A stretch of DNA of 64,000 nucleotides from Paraburkholderia flagellata (GCF_021390645.1 NZ_JAJEJT010000005.1:186001-250000), one strand, 5' to 3'; numbered from the stretch's first letter, positions 44,701 to 54,574 are shown. The notes: generated from the sequence alone by a model not told the origin. Program-made: numbers and translations.

Positions 44701-44780
44701 GCGATTCTAACCTAGCTCGCAACAGGCATCCACGACTTGCAGTCACGAACCACGATCCCGTCCCCATCCAGAGGCATCCC

Positions 44781-46817
44781 ATGTCGAATGACCCGCTGCT
44801 GCAGCCCTATACCCTCAAACATCTGACGTTTCGCAATCGCATCATGACGACGTCGCACGAGCCGGCGTATGCCGAGGACGGGATGCCAAAGGCGCGCTAC
44901 CGCGCGTACCACGTCGAACGCGCGAAAGCGGGCATCGCGCTGACGATGACGGCCGGCTCCGCGGCGATCTCGAAGGACAGCCCGCCCGTGTTCAACAACA
45001 TCCTCGCGTACCGCGACGAGGTCGTGCCATGGATGAAAGACCTCGTCGACGAGTGCCATGAACACGGGGCGAAGGTGATGATCCAGCTGACGCATCTCGG
45101 CCGCCGCACGCGCTGGGACAAGGGCGACTGGCTGCCGGCAGTTTCGCCGTCGCATGCGCGCGAGCCCGCGCACCGCGCGTTTCCCAAGAAGCTCGAGGAG
45201 TGGGACAGGGAGCGGATCGTGCGCGATTATGCGGACGCGGCGGAGCGGATGAAGGCAGCCGGCCTCGACGGCATCGAGCTGGAAGCGTACGGCCACCTGA
45301 TGGATCAGTTCTGGTCGCCGCTCACGAATACCCTCGACGCACCGTACGGCGGCTCGCTCGAAAACCGCATGCGCTTCACGTTTGACGTGCTGAGCGCAAT
45401 CCGCAAGCGTGTGGGCGACGCGTTCATCGTGGGCATCCGCTACACGGCCGATGAAATGATTGCCGGTGGGCTGACCAGGGAAGAGGGGATGCAGTTGTCG
45501 ATGGCGTTGAAGTCGAGCGGCCTGATCGACTTCCTGAACGTGATCCGCGGGCACCTTGAAACGGATGCAGGTCTCACTGACATCATCCCGATCATGGGCA
45601 TGAAGAGCGCGCCTCACCTCGATTTCGCCGGGGAGATTCGCACTGCTACGGATTTCCCGACCTTCCACGCGGCGCGCATCCAGGACGTGGCCACCGCGCG
45701 TCACGCGATTGCGTCCGGCAAGGTCGACATGATCGGCATGACGCGCGCGCATATGACCGATCCCCATATCGTGCGCAAGATCATCGAGCGCCGCGAAGAC
45801 GACATTCGCCCCTGCGTCGGCGCGAATTATTGCCTCGACCGGATTTACCAGGGGGGCGCTGCGTTCTGCATCCACAACGCGGCCACCGGGCGTGAAACGA
45901 CGATGCCGCATACGATCACGCCCGCCCAGACAAAGCGCAAGATCGTGATCGTCGGCGCCGGACCGGCCGGCCTCGAGGCGGCACGCGTTGCCGGGGAGCG
46001 CGGGCATGACGTTGTCGTGTTCGAGGCGACCGGCCATCCCGGTGGCCAGGTCCGGCTGACGGCCCAGACGCCGCGGCGCAAGGAAATGCTCGGCATCATC
46101 GACTGGCGCATGGCGCAGTGTGAGCGGCTCGGTGTGCGCTTCGCCTTCAACACGTGGGCGGATGCGTCGACCGTGCTTGACGAGCGCCCTGACGTCGTGA
46201 TCGTCGCGACGGGCGGCATGCCGGACATCGAGGTGCTGACCGAGGGCGTCGAACATGTGGTGTCCGCGTGGGACATCCTCTCCGGCGACGTGAAGCCCGG
46301 CAGCAATGTGCTGATCTACGACGACGCGGGCGATCACCCGGCGCTCCAGGCGGCGGAAACGATCGCGCATGCGGGTGGCGCGGTGGAGATCATGACGCCC
46401 GACCGTTCGTTCTCGCCTGAAGTCATGAGCATGAATCTCGTGCCGTACATGCGCTCGCTGCAAAAGCTCAACGCGAAGTTCACGGTCACGTACCGGCTCG
46501 AGGCCGTGCGCCGCGAAGGCAATGACCTTGTCGCGATCGTCGGCAGCGACTACGGCGGTATCCGCAAAGAGCAGCGCTATGACCAGATTGTCGTCAATCA
46601 CGGCACGATCCCGATGGACGAACTGTATTTCGCGCTGAAGGCCCAGTCGACGAACCTCGGCGCCGTCAATTACGACGATCTGATCGACGGCAAGCCACAG
46701 ATCGAGAACCGCAATCCCGCGGGCCGCTTTCAGTTGTTCCGGATCGGCGACGCCGTGTCCGCGCGCAACACGCACGCGGCGATCTACGACGCGCTGCGGC
46801 TCGTCAAGGATCTGTAA
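44781..46817 (+). CDS. OYE-FAD flavoprotein, N-methylproline/dimethylglycine demethylase-like (TMADH family)
   Basis: 678 residues. N-terminal Old Yellow Enzyme barrel (LKHLTFRNRIMTTSHEPAYAEDGMPKARYRAYHVERAKAG) binding FMN, an Fe-S segment, then an FAD/NAD domain (IVIVGAGPAGLEAARVAGERG). The N-terminus resembles N-methylproline demethylase (StcD/HpbA) and DgcA more than dienoyl-CoA reductase. The cluster motif reads CVGANYC-x11-C: one of four usual Cys is Ala. Such enzymes remove N-methyl groups and pass electrons to ETF; etfBA lies downstream. Start ATG follows AGAGG. Confidence 0.85.
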   Translation: MSNDPLLQPYTLKHLTFRNRIMTTSHEPAYAEDGMPKARYRAYHVERAKAGIALTMTAGSAAISKDSPPVFNNILAYRDEVVPWMKDLVDECHEHGAKVMIQLTHLGRRTRWDKGDWLPAVSPSHAREPAHRAFPKKLEEWDRERIVRDYADAAERMKAAGLDGIELEAYGHLMDQFWSPLTNTLDAPYGGSLENRMRFTFDVLSAIRKRVGDAFIVGIRYTADEMIAGGLTREEGMQLSMALKSSGLIDFLNVIRGHLETDAGLTDIIPIMGMKSAPHLDFAGEIRTATDFPTFHAARIQDVATARHAIASGKVDMIGMTRAHMTDPHIVRKIIERREDDIRPCVGANYCLDRIYQGGAAFCIHNAATGRETTMPHTITPAQTKRKIVIVGAGPAGLEAARVAGERGHDVVVFEATGHPGGQVRLTAQTPRRKEMLGIIDWRMAQCERLGVRFAFNTWADASTVLDERPDVVIVATGGMPDIEVLTEGVEHVVSAWDILSGDVKPGSNVLIYDDAGDHPALQAAETIAHAGGAVEIMTPDRSFSPEVMSMNLVPYMRSLQKLNAKFTVTYRLEAVRREGNDLVAIVGSDYGGIRKEQRYDQIVVNHGTIPMDELYFALKAQSTNLGAVNYDDLIDGKPQIENRNPAGRFQLFRIGDAVSARNTHAAIYDALRLVKDL

Positions 46818-46893
46818 TGCGCGCGTTTCCGGAGGCCTTCGCGGTTCCGGAAAGGCACGCCGCCATACAAGGGTAAACATCATTTTTGGCGCA

Positions 46894-46921
46894 TTGACAG
46901 ATGGTTCCACGCGGGACTAAT
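46894..46921 (+). promoter_or_regulatory. Probable sigma-70 promoter of the DddP-like gene
   Basis: TTGACA (46894-46899) and ACTAAT (46916-46921) are separated by 16 bases, about 95 bases before the GTG start. An imperfect inverted repeat (GCAATGCGG / CCGCAATGC, near 46935-46965) follows and could be an operator. The gene may thus be transcribed apart from the flavoprotein gene. Confidence 0.5.
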
Positions 46922-47016
46922 CTGCGTTGCAACAGGCAATGCGGTGCGATGTGCCGCAATGCGTCGAGTTTGCGCTCCACTGTGAGCGCTCGCACTCCAG
47001 CCTGAAGGAAGTCGCC

Positions 47017-48342
47017 GTGATCGTGGACACCGCACTACAAGCCCCCAGCGTAGCTTCCTCACTCCCAGGCGAGCACGCGAACGAACGTGCGTACCGGCAA
47101 GACGCACTGGTGCAGGACAAACGCGTCGCGCCGGTCGATCGCGCGCTGCTCGACGCGTTTGGCGCCATCGATCGCCGCGCGCTGCGTGCGTATCGCATGG
47201 AGCGACTGCGCGAGCAGTTGCGCAAGCACGACTACGCGGGCATGTTGCTCGCCGATCCGCTGAACATCCGCTATGCAACCGATACGAACAATCTCGGCCT
47301 GTGGGTCATGCATTCGCCGAGCCGTTACGTGTTCATCGCCACCGAAGGCCCGCTCGTCCTGTTCGAATTCACGAGCAGCAAGCACAACAGCGAGGGCATC
47401 GAATCGATCGACGAGATTCGTCCGGCTACGCCGTGGATTTACTTTCTTGCAGGGCCGCGTGTTGAAGAAAAGGTCGAGGTGTGGGCACAGGAAATCGCTG
47501 ATCTGCTGCGCACGCATGGCGGCGGCAACATGCGGCTTGCCGTGGACCGCTGCGACCCGTGGGGCGCCGACCGGCTGACTCGACTCGGCATCACGCTGTT
47601 CGATGCGCAACCGCTGACTGAGCAGGCCCGCCTGATCAAGGGCCCCGAGGAGGTCGCGCAGCATCGTGTTTCGATGGGCGTGTGCGACCTCGGCGTCGCG
47701 CGCATGCGCGAAGCCTTGCGCCCTGGCGTCACCGAAAATCAGTTGTGGAGTGTCTTTCACGAAACGAACATTGCGCACGGCGGCGAGTGGGCGGAAAGCC
47801 GGCTGCTGTCGTCGGGTCCGCGCACGAACCCGTGGTTTCAGGACGCGACGAACCGCGTGATCGAATCGGGCGACATGGTGTGCTTCGACACCGACATGGT
47901 CGGGCCGGGCGGCTACCTCTCAGACATTTCGCGTAGCTTCGTGTGCCCGGGGCGCGGCGTATCCGCGAATCAGCGCAACCTGCTCGGCTATGCGGAAGAC
48001 CAGATCCAGCACAATGTCGGAGTGCTGCGCGCGGGCCTCACGTTCAGGGAATTCGCCGAGCGTTGCTGGCCTGTGCCGGAGCGTTACGTGCACAACCGCT
48101 ACATGATGATGCTGCACGGCGTGGGGCTGGTCGACGAATATCCAAGCGTCGCGTACGCGGTGGATTTTGACGCGTGGGGGTACGACGGAACATTCGAGGA
48201 AAACATGGTCGTGTCGGTCGAGAGCTACATCGGCGTGCAGGGCGGTGCCGAAGGCGTCAAGCTCGAGGAACAGGTGCTGATCACGAAGACCGGTGCGATT
48301 GCGCTTTCGTCCACGCCGCTGATCTCGGACCGCAACGCATGA
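47017..48342 (+). CDS. dddP-like: DddP-like M24-family metalloenzyme (DMSP lyase homologue)
   Basis: 441 residues, close to DddP (about 447). M24 fold, with ligands D291 and D293 (CFDTDMVG), D303 (LSDISRS), H367 (MMLHGVG), E402 (VSVESY), E417 (KLEEQVLI). The offsets from the first Asp (2, 12, 76, 111, 126) equal those I recall for DddP D295/D297/D307/H371/E406/E421. The catalytic Asp (D373, HGVGLVDE) and Tyr (Y362) are also kept. GGEWAESRLLSSGPRTNPWFQ is a DddP-like block. GTG 47017 follows AAGGAAG. DddP cleaves DMSP to acrylate and DMS; a related betaine substrate is possible, since no acrylate genes are near. Confidence 0.82.
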   Translation: MIVDTALQAPSVASSLPGEHANERAYRQDALVQDKRVAPVDRALLDAFGAIDRRALRAYRMERLREQLRKHDYAGMLLADPLNIRYATDTNNLGLWVMHSPSRYVFIATEGPLVLFEFTSSKHNSEGIESIDEIRPATPWIYFLAGPRVEEKVEVWAQEIADLLRTHGGGNMRLAVDRCDPWGADRLTRLGITLFDAQPLTEQARLIKGPEEVAQHRVSMGVCDLGVARMREALRPGVTENQLWSVFHETNIAHGGEWAESRLLSSGPRTNPWFQDATNRVIESGDMVCFDTDMVGPGGYLSDISRSFVCPGRGVSANQRNLLGYAEDQIQHNVGVLRAGLTFREFAERCWPVPERYVHNRYMMMLHGVGLVDEYPSVAYAVDFDAWGYDGTFEENMVVSVESYIGVQGGAEGVKLEEQVLITKTGAIALSSTPLISDRNA

Positions 48343-48369
48343 GTTCGCCACGTTAAAACCAGATTGATC

Positions 48370-49380
48370 ATGATGATATCGAGCCCCTTGCCCCAGTTGA
48401 TCGACGCCGATGCGGTGCTGAGCCGCGTGCCGCCGACGCAGATGGTCGATGCGTTGGAAGCCGCGCATCGGCGCGCCTGGTCGCCACTCGCGCGATTGCA
48501 CGCGATGGTCCCGCGCGATGCGCGCGACGACGGCGAGATGCTCATCTGGCTCGGTGGGGCGCAAGACGGCGCCACGGGTGCGAAAGTCGTGTCGATCTCA
48601 CCCGACAACGGCACGCGTTCGAGCGGTTCGGTCGACACCGTGCATTCGGCGTTTCTCCTCTGCGATGCGGAACACGGCCGCTTCCGCGCGATCATCGTCG
48701 GCAACGCTTTCACTCGCTACAAGACGGCAGCCGATTCCGCGCTGGGTGCCCGCTTGCTCGCACGGCGCGCGCCGCAGACGCTGACGATTGTCGGCGCCGG
48801 CGCGCAGGCGGCCACGCATTTGCGCGTCATGGCTGCGGAATTCCCGACGCTGCGGCGCATCGATGTCTGGAACCGCAACCACGAGCGCGCCGCGCGGCTC
48901 GCCGAACAGGCCGCCGGTGACGCACCTGGTGCCGAAGTCCGTGCGGTCGAAGATCTCGAGCGCAGCGTTCGCGAGGCCGATCTCGTCGTGAGCGTGACGC
49001 CTTCGACGTCGCCGGTGATCGATGGAGCGTGGCTGCGTGCGGGCTGCCATGTCGATCTGGTCGGCAGCTACACGCCGTCGATGCGGGAAGCGAACGATGC
49101 GGCGCTGCTGCGCTCGCGCATCTACGTCGATCATCGCGCGCTCGTGACCGAACATTGCGGCGACATTCGTCAGCCGCTCGAAGCCGGTGTGATCGCGGCA
49201 ACCGATATCGTGGGCGATCTGTTCGACCTTTGCAGCGGCCGCGCCGCTCGGCGAGGACACGATGTCGACATCACGCTGTTCAAGAACGGTGGCGGCGGTC
49301 ATCTGGACCTGATGTTCGCCGACTGGCTGAGCCGCTTGTGCGCGGTGCCGCACGATTGCCTCACGCCTGCCGACCAATGA
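48370..49380 (+). CDS. Ornithine cyclodeaminase / mu-crystallin family protein
   Basis: 336 residues. Substrate-domain SSGSVDTVHSAFLLCDAEHG and YKTAADSALGARLLARR (Lys), then the Rossmann motif TIVGAGAQAATHLRVM and DLVGSYTPSMREAND (Asp). Family members deaminate ornithine to proline or reduce cyclic imines such as pyrroline-2-carboxylate. This fits metabolism of a proline-like betaine together with the demethylase. ATG 48370, 28 bases after the DddP-like stop. Confidence 0.9.
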   Translation: MMISSPLPQLIDADAVLSRVPPTQMVDALEAAHRRAWSPLARLHAMVPRDARDDGEMLIWLGGAQDGATGAKVVSISPDNGTRSSGSVDTVHSAFLLCDAEHGRFRAIIVGNAFTRYKTAADSALGARLLARRAPQTLTIVGAGAQAATHLRVMAAEFPTLRRIDVWNRNHERAARLAEQAAGDAPGAEVRAVEDLERSVREADLVVSVTPSTSPVIDGAWLRAGCHVDLVGSYTPSMREANDAALLRSRIYVDHRALVTEHCGDIRQPLEAGVIAATDIVGDLFDLCSGRAARRGHDVDITLFKNGGGGHLDLMFADWLSRLCAVPHDCLTPADQ

Positions 49381-49399
49381 ATCGATGGAGCCGTTCCCG

Positions 49400-49918
49400 A
49401 TGAAAGCTACCGACATTGACCTCGAAGGCAACGACACCGAAGATCGCGACGAGGCCACGGCGGGCGACGCCGTATTCGACGCAATCGTCACCAACGGTCC
49501 GCTGAACGACGCATGGAGATTGACGCTGTGGTCGAACTATTACACGGAGCCGGTCTTCACGGAGATGATGGAGAGGTTCGACGTCAGCCGCGACGAATTC
49601 AACGTGCTCGCCTGCCTCTCGATAGTGGGCGCGATGACGGCGAAGAAGATCTGCGAGGTGACGGGTCGGCCGAAAAACAGTATCAGCCGCGCCGTTAGCC
49701 GGCTCGCGGAGCGAAAGATGATTCGCCGCAAGACGAATGCAGACGACCGGCGCGAGATCCGGCTCGCGCTGAACGAAAGCGGCCGGCGGCTATACGAGCA
49801 GGTGCTGCCTGTCGCACTCGACAGGCAGACAATGATGCTAGGCGCACTCGACAAAAACGAGCGCGCCGTGCTCGATCGCATCCTCGACAAGCTGATGAGC
49901 ACACGCCGCGCGTGGTGA
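49400..49918 (+). CDS. MarR-family transcriptional regulator
   Basis: 172 residues. Winged HTH: FNVLACLSIVGAMTAKKICEVTGRPKNSISRAVSRLAERKMIRRKTNADDRREIRLAL, which is the MarR DNA-binding core with the basic wing. ATG 49400 chosen, with GGAG nine bases upstream; ATG 49385 is an alternative. Lies between the enzymes and the transporter of locus E, so a second input besides TetR. Confidence 0.9.
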   Translation: MKATDIDLEGNDTEDRDEATAGDAVFDAIVTNGPLNDAWRLTLWSNYYTEPVFTEMMERFDVSRDEFNVLACLSIVGAMTAKKICEVTGRPKNSISRAVSRLAERKMIRRKTNADDRREIRLALNESGRRLYEQVLPVALDRQTMMLGALDKNERAVLDRILDKLMSTRRAW

Positions 49919-49946
49919 GCGCTTTGATGCAGTCGTAGCGCGCACG

Positions 49947-49981
49947 CTTGAGCGTACCCGAGGTAATGCGTCCTGCTCAAG
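49947..49981. repeat. Inverted repeat CTTGAGC-N21-GCTCAAG after the MarR gene
   Basis: Perfect 7-bp arms at 49947-49953 and 49975-49981, with a third CTTGAG copy about 30 bases on. No U-run follows, so a protein-binding site for the transporter operon is as likely as a terminator. Confidence 0.4.
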
Positions 49982-50173
49982 ATGTGATGAAAAAGCATCG
50001 CTTGAGACCGGGATATTGGATGCGTTAAATACGGTTCATCCATTCATATCGTTGTCCTCATCAATAAGATTGCGAATCGCCGTGCTTGAATCGACAGCCC
50101 GTTGTGCCACGGCCGCGGTGAATGTCGATCGAGCTTGCGACAAGCCTTGAAAGCCGTCGACGGAGAAGCTTCC

Positions 50174-50989
50174 ATGAACAGCATCGTCCCCCCTCCCTTG
50201 CAGCCGGAAGCGAGCCTTGCGCAGGCCAGCCGGCCCGGTTTGCAGCCGATCCTCTGCATGAAGGGCGTCGGCAAGACGTTCGGCCCGCACCGCGTGCTGC
50301 AGGACGTCAGCTTCTCGATGTACGCCGGAGAAGTGATCGCGATCATCGGCCCAAGCGGATCGGGCAAGAGCACGTTGCTCCGCTGCATCAACCAGCTCGA
50401 ACCGCCGACCGAAGGCCGCGTAACGATCGGCGACGTGACGATCGAGGCGAATCAGGCACCCGCGCGCCGCGAACTCGTGACATTGCGCCGCCGGATTGGC
50501 ATGGTGTTCCAGTCGTTCAACCTCTTCCCGCACCTGAGCGTGCTGCGCAACGTCAGTCTCGCGCAGGAGCGCACGATGGGCCGCAGCCGCGCGCAAGCGG
50601 ACAGGCGTTCGATGGAACTGCTCGAACGGGTGGGCCTTGCGAGCAAGGCTGCGCAGTATCCGGTGCGCTGCTCGGGCGGCCAGCAGCAGCGCATCGCGAT
50701 CGCCCGGGCGCTCGCGCTCGATCCGGAAATCATGCTGTTCGACGAGCCGACGTCGGCGCTCGATCCCGAGCTCGGCCTCGAAGTGCTCGCGGTGATGAAA
50801 GAGCTCGCGGCGTCTGGGATGACAATGATCGTCGTCACACACGAGATGCATTTTGCGGAGAGCGTGTCCGACCGCGTGATCATCATGGCGGACGGGCGCA
50901 TCCTCGAAGCCGGGCCGAGCGAAACCGTGATGAGCCACCCGCAAACGGAGCGCGCAGCGAAATTCCTCAGTGCAGTGAGGGACCGCTGA
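50174..50989 (+). CDS. Polar amino acid-type ABC transporter ATPase (locus E)
   Basis: 271 residues. Walker [10 protein letters not shown] at 59-67; signature CSGGQQQR (Cys for Leu); Walker [14 protein letters not shown]-loop [11 protein letters not shown] 50174 after GGAGAAG. First gene of a four-gene importer in the order ATPase-permease-permease-SBP, unlike operons A and D, so the three systems are not recent copies of one block. Confidence 0.93.
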   Translation: MNSIVPPPLQPEASLAQASRPGLQPILCMKGVGKTFGPHRVLQDVSFSMYAGEVIAIIGPSGSGKSTLLRCINQLEPPTEGRVTIGDVTIEANQAPARRELVTLRRRIGMVFQSFNLFPHLSVLRNVSLAQERTMGRSRAQADRRSMELLERVGLASKAAQYPVRCSGGQQQRIAIARALALDPEIMLFDEPTSALDPELGLEVLAVMKELAASGMTMIVVTHEMHFAESVSDRVIIMADGRILEAGPSETVMSHPQTERAAKFLSAVRDR

Positions 50990-51631
50990 ATGAGCCACTA
51001 TCTCTTCGCCATTCTCGCCGGCGTGCCCTGGACGATTGCGCTGACGCTCACGGTCTTCGCCATCGGCGCGGTGCTGGGGCTGCCACTGTGCGCCATGCGC
51101 AGGGCCACGAATCCGCTCGTGCGCACGTTTGCGACGGCGATCGTCGTCGGTTGCCGCTCTGTGCCGCCCATCGTCTGGCTGTTTTTCGTCTTCTTCGGGA
51201 TCGGCAACGACCTGCTGCCGCTCAGCCCGTTTGTGGCGGCCGCGCTCGGTCTCGGCCTCGTGACCGCGGCGAATCTATCCGAAGTCTACCGAGGGGCGCT
51301 GACCGCAATTCATCCGGGGCAGTACGAAGCGGCGAAAGTGCTGAACCTCACACGCTTCCAGCAGTTTCGCGACGTGATTCTCCCGCAGATGGTGCGCGTC
51401 GCACTGCCGACCGCGGCCACTTACCTGATCGGCCTGCTGAAGGATTCGGCCGTCGCCTCGACGATCGGCGTGGGGGAACTCGCGTTTCAGGCCTACCACG
51501 TGTCGCAGGAGACGTTTAGCGGCCTGGGCGTCTACGCGGCAGCCGCGCTGCTGTACATCGCTCTCAGTCTCCCGGTCGCATGGCTTTCGCGCTGGGCCGA
51601 TCTTCATCTTCGTTCCGGGGTGTCGCGATGA
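50990..51631 (+). CDS. Polar amino acid-type ABC transporter permease (locus E, 1)
   Basis: 213 residues, about five membrane helices. EAA loop AIHPGQYEAAKVLNLTRFQQFRDVILPQM; CRSVPPIVWLFFVFFG. The ATG directly follows the ATPase stop, and the gene's own stop overlaps the next start. Confidence 0.9.
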   Translation: MSHYLFAILAGVPWTIALTLTVFAIGAVLGLPLCAMRRATNPLVRTFATAIVVGCRSVPPIVWLFFVFFGIGNDLLPLSPFVAAALGLGLVTAANLSEVYRGALTAIHPGQYEAAKVLNLTRFQQFRDVILPQMVRVALPTAATYLIGLLKDSAVASTIGVGELAFQAYHVSQETFSGLGVYAAAALLYIALSLPVAWLSRWADLHLRSGVSR

Positions 51632-52290
51632 GCGCCATGATCGATCTCTGGCTGTCCTGGTTACCAGACCTGCTTGGTGGCTTTCGCCTGTCGCTTGAAG
51701 TCACCGCGCTGAGCGTCGGGATCGGCATTCCGCTCGGCCTCGTGCTTGCACTTTGCGTGTCGATGCAACCGAAGGCGATTCGCGGCGCGGCGCTCGTGTT
51801 CGTCGAAATCGGCCGCGGCGCACCGGCGCTGATCCTGCTGCAATTCTTCTACTTCGGACTGCCGAGCGCTGGCCTCACACTGTCGTCGTACCTGTCCGCT
51901 GTGATCGCGCTGGCGTGTTGCACCGGCGCCTATACGAGCGAGATCATCCGCGCCGGCTTTGACGCCGTGCCGTACGGCCAGAAAGAGGCCGCAGCGGTGA
52001 TCGGGCTGAGCCCGGTCGACTCACTGCGCTTCGTCATCGTGCCGCAAGGATTGCGCGTCGCGCTGCCGGCCTTGCTTGGCTTCTCGATCATGATGCTGCA
52101 GGCCACGTCGCTTTGCTTCACGATTGCGCTGCCCGAGCTCGTGAGCCGCGCGTCGAGCATCGGTTCGTCGACGTTCGAGTATATGCCCGTGCTGCTGCTC
52201 GCAGGCCTGATGTTCGCGTTGGTCTGCGTGCCGGCGACATTCGCCGTGTCGGCGCTCGAACGCCGTCTGGGACGGCACGCGGTGCGCTGA
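51628..52290 (+). CDS. Polar amino acid-type ABC transporter permease (locus E, 2)
   Basis: 220 residues. EAA loop AVPYGQKEAAAVIGLSPVDSLRFVIVPQG, and GRGAPALILLQFFYFG. ATG 51628 overlaps the preceding stop (ATGA). Completes the channel. Confidence 0.9.
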   Translation: MSAMIDLWLSWLPDLLGGFRLSLEVTALSVGIGIPLGLVLALCVSMQPKAIRGAALVFVEIGRGAPALILLQFFYFGLPSAGLTLSSYLSAVIALACCTGAYTSEIIRAGFDAVPYGQKEAAAVIGLSPVDSLRFVIVPQGLRVALPALLGFSIMMLQATSLCFTIALPELVSRASSIGSSTFEYMPVLLLAGLMFALVCVPATFAVSALERRLGRHAVR

Positions 52291-52371
52291 TTCGCTCGTT
52301 CTGTCCTGCCCGTTGCGTCATTCACCGGTTTCCGCACTTTCAACCTGCCACGCACTTTTGGAGAGATCCTC

Positions 52372-53208
52372 ATGACATCAACCATGCGTCGCCTTTCGTT
52401 CGCGCTCGTCGGCCTGTATTTCGCGGGCCTTGGCGCCACCGCCCACGCCGAGTCTTGCAAGCCCGCTCACCAGTTCGAGACGATCCGGCCCGGCACGTTG
52501 TCCGTTGCCGTGTGGGATTTCCCGCCGTATTCGATTCCGGCCGGCACGCAGGACATCAAGGGGGTCGACGGCGAAATCGTCAAGCAGATTGCGGCGAGGG
52601 AGTGCCTGAAGATCTCCGTTTCGGTCGTCGATCCGGCCGCCGTGGTTCAGTCCGTTGTGTCCCGTCGCGCTGATATTGGCCTCGGCGACTGGTATCGCAC
52701 AGCCGACCGTGCGAAGGTGTTGGGACTGAGCGGTCCGATGTATCTCGACCAGATGGCGGTGATTTCGAAGCAGGGTGTCGACACGGTCGGCAGCATCGTC
52801 GGCAAGCGGGTTGGAACCGTGCAAGGCTATTTGTGGACTGGCGATCTGCAGAAGCTGCTCGGCAGCGCGCTAGTGGTCTATCCGAATCCGGTTGCGATGG
52901 CGCAGGACCTGGCCGCCGGCCGGATCGACGCCGGCACCGACAGTTATGCGGTGTCGCAGTACAACCAGACCAAAGGCGGCTATCCAGCGATGAAGATCAT
53001 GCTCGTGAAGCCGGATCCGCGAGTGCCAGCCACACTCGAGCCAGGTCAGACCGCGCTGCTATTCACGAAGACGAATGCCGCGCTCGGCACCGCGCTCAGC
53101 GCCAATATCGAAGCGTTGCGCCAGTCCGGGGAGATCGCGCGGATTCTCAAGACTTACGGCCTCTCGACGTCGGCGGCGGAAGTGGGGGCTCCGCGGATCA
53201 TCCAGTAG
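52372..53208 (+). CDS. ABC transporter periplasmic substrate-binding protein (locus E)
   Basis: 278 residues. Signal peptide (LSFALVGLYFAGLGATAHA, cleavage near 25) then a family 3 binding fold: TLSVAVWDFPPYSIPAGTQDIKGVDGEIVKQIA. The VAVWDFPP block places aromatic Trp and Phe residues near the ligand site, which could suit a methylated ammonium or sulfonium group, a speculation. ATG after GGAGAG. Confidence 0.9.
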   Translation: MTSTMRRLSFALVGLYFAGLGATAHAESCKPAHQFETIRPGTLSVAVWDFPPYSIPAGTQDIKGVDGEIVKQIAARECLKISVSVVDPAAVVQSVVSRRADIGLGDWYRTADRAKVLGLSGPMYLDQMAVISKQGVDTVGSIVGKRVGTVQGYLWTGDLQKLLGSALVVYPNPVAMAQDLAAGRIDAGTDSYAVSQYNQTKGGYPAMKIMLVKPDPRVPATLEPGQTALLFTKTNAALGTALSANIEALRQSGEIARILKTYGLSTSAAEVGAPRIIQ

Positions 53209-53276
53209 GACTTGCGATCGCCTCAACCGGATGTGCGTTTGTGAAACGGCGATCCCACAATCGACTTTAAGCTGCG

Positions 53277-53311
53277 ATGAGGACGACGCACGCTGCGGAA
53301 GCTGTCCTCAT
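53277..53311. repeat. 8-bp perfect inverted repeat before the porin gene
   Basis: ATGAGGAC (53277-53284) and GTCCTCAT (53304-53311) with a 19-base loop lie 26 bases before the porin ATG. No U-run follows. Either an operator for the porin or an mRNA hairpin. Confidence 0.5.
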
Positions 53312-53337
53312 ATCATACAAATTAATAAGGATACCAA

Positions 53338-54501
53338 ATGAACAGGAGCGTGTTGAACTTGTCCCGCTCAATGATCATCACCTCGACCTTCGCCGCTTGC
53401 TCGGCCGCTGCGCAGGCGCAGTCGACCGTCACGCTGTATGGCGCGATCGACGAGGGCATCGACTATACGAACAACAGCGGCGGCAAATCGCTCTGGCACA
53501 TGCAGGACGGCTCCTACGACGGCGTGTACGGAAGCCGCTGGGGGCTGAGGGGGAACGAGGATCTCGGCGGCGGCCTGGCGGCGATCTTCAAGCTCGAATC
53601 AGGCTTCAGCGCTACAAACGGAAAATCGCTCCAGGGCGGCCGGCTGTTCGGCCGGCAGGCTTACGTTGGCTTGTCGGACACGCGACTCGGCACGCTGACG
53701 TTCGGCCGCCAGTACGATTCGGTCGTCGATTACCTGCAGCCGTTGACGGCGCCCGGCCAGTTCGGTGGCCCGTTCGTGCATGCGGGCGATATCGACAATA
53801 CCGACAACTCGTTCCGCGTCGACAACTCGATCAAGTACGCGAGCCCGAAGCTCGGCGGGTTGACGTTTGGCGGCATGTACTCGTTTACGAATTCGACCGA
53901 GCCGGGCCGCGGCACGACCGGCATGTGGAGCATCGGCGCGAGCTATTCGATCGCTTCGTTCAATGTCTCGGCGGCGTATCTGTACGCGAAAGACCCGGCG
54001 CAGCTCTTCACGGACGGCAATTTTCTGCCCAACACGACAGGTTCCGCGATTGGTGCCTCGGGTACGTTCAGCTATGTCGGCAATCCGGCGAACGAACAGG
54101 TGGCCGGGATCGGGGCGAGCTACGCGTTTGGCCAGGCGATTGTTGGGGCCGACTTCACCGACACGCGTTTCGATCAGGCGAACGGCACGACGTCGACGGT
54201 TCGCTTCGACAACTACGAGGTATGGGCGCGCTATGCGCTGACCACCGCCTGGTCGGTGGGGGGGGCCTACACGTACACGCACGGGCATATCGGCTACTCG
54301 AATGCCGTGCCTATCTACCATCAGGCGGGCCTCACGACGTCATACGCGCTCTCGAAGCGCACTTCGATCTATGCGATGGGTGTTTATCAGCGTGCCGGGG
54401 GAGCCGCTTCGCAGGCGGCCATCTTCAATGGGGTGGTGGGCGACGCGTCGAGCAACAACCATCAGATCGCATTGCGCCTCGGTATGTATCACCTGTTCTA
54501 A
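53338..54501 (+). CDS. Outer-membrane porin, Burkholderia OmpC-like
   Basis: 387 residues. Signal peptide to about 28 (SAAAQAQS), then the Gram-negative porin repeat: [65 protein letters not shown], ending in the Phe-terminal strand [13 protein letters not shown] 16-strand trimeric channel. AAGGAT precedes ATG. Adjacency to the ABC operon suggests it is the outer-membrane entry for the locus E substrate. Confidence 0.95.
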   Translation: MNRSVLNLSRSMIITSTFAACSAAAQAQSTVTLYGAIDEGIDYTNNSGGKSLWHMQDGSYDGVYGSRWGLRGNEDLGGGLAAIFKLESGFSATNGKSLQGGRLFGRQAYVGLSDTRLGTLTFGRQYDSVVDYLQPLTAPGQFGGPFVHAGDIDNTDNSFRVDNSIKYASPKLGGLTFGGMYSFTNSTEPGRGTTGMWSIGASYSIASFNVSAAYLYAKDPAQLFTDGNFLPNTTGSAIGASGTFSYVGNPANEQVAGIGASYAFGQAIVGADFTDTRFDQANGTTSTVRFDNYEVWARYALTTAWSVGGAYTYTHGHIGYSNAVPIYHQAGLTTSYALSKRTSIYAMGVYQRAGGAASQAAIFNGVVGDASSNNHQIALRLGMYHLF

Positions 54502-54574
54502 ACTTTTCAGGGCTCTGGCAAGCCTGTTGCGCTGCATGGCGAGCGCGAGCCCCTTTACCCACAAGGAGTTGACA

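Noticed and set aside
44712..46910. A 732-codon open frame antisense to the flavoprotein gene
   Set aside because: It has no domain signature, is Arg/His-rich and mirrors the coding strand's GC-rich third positions. The sense gene has clear motifs. Similar antisense frames at 13903-15132, 20154-21428 and 28577-30334 were rejected for the same reason.
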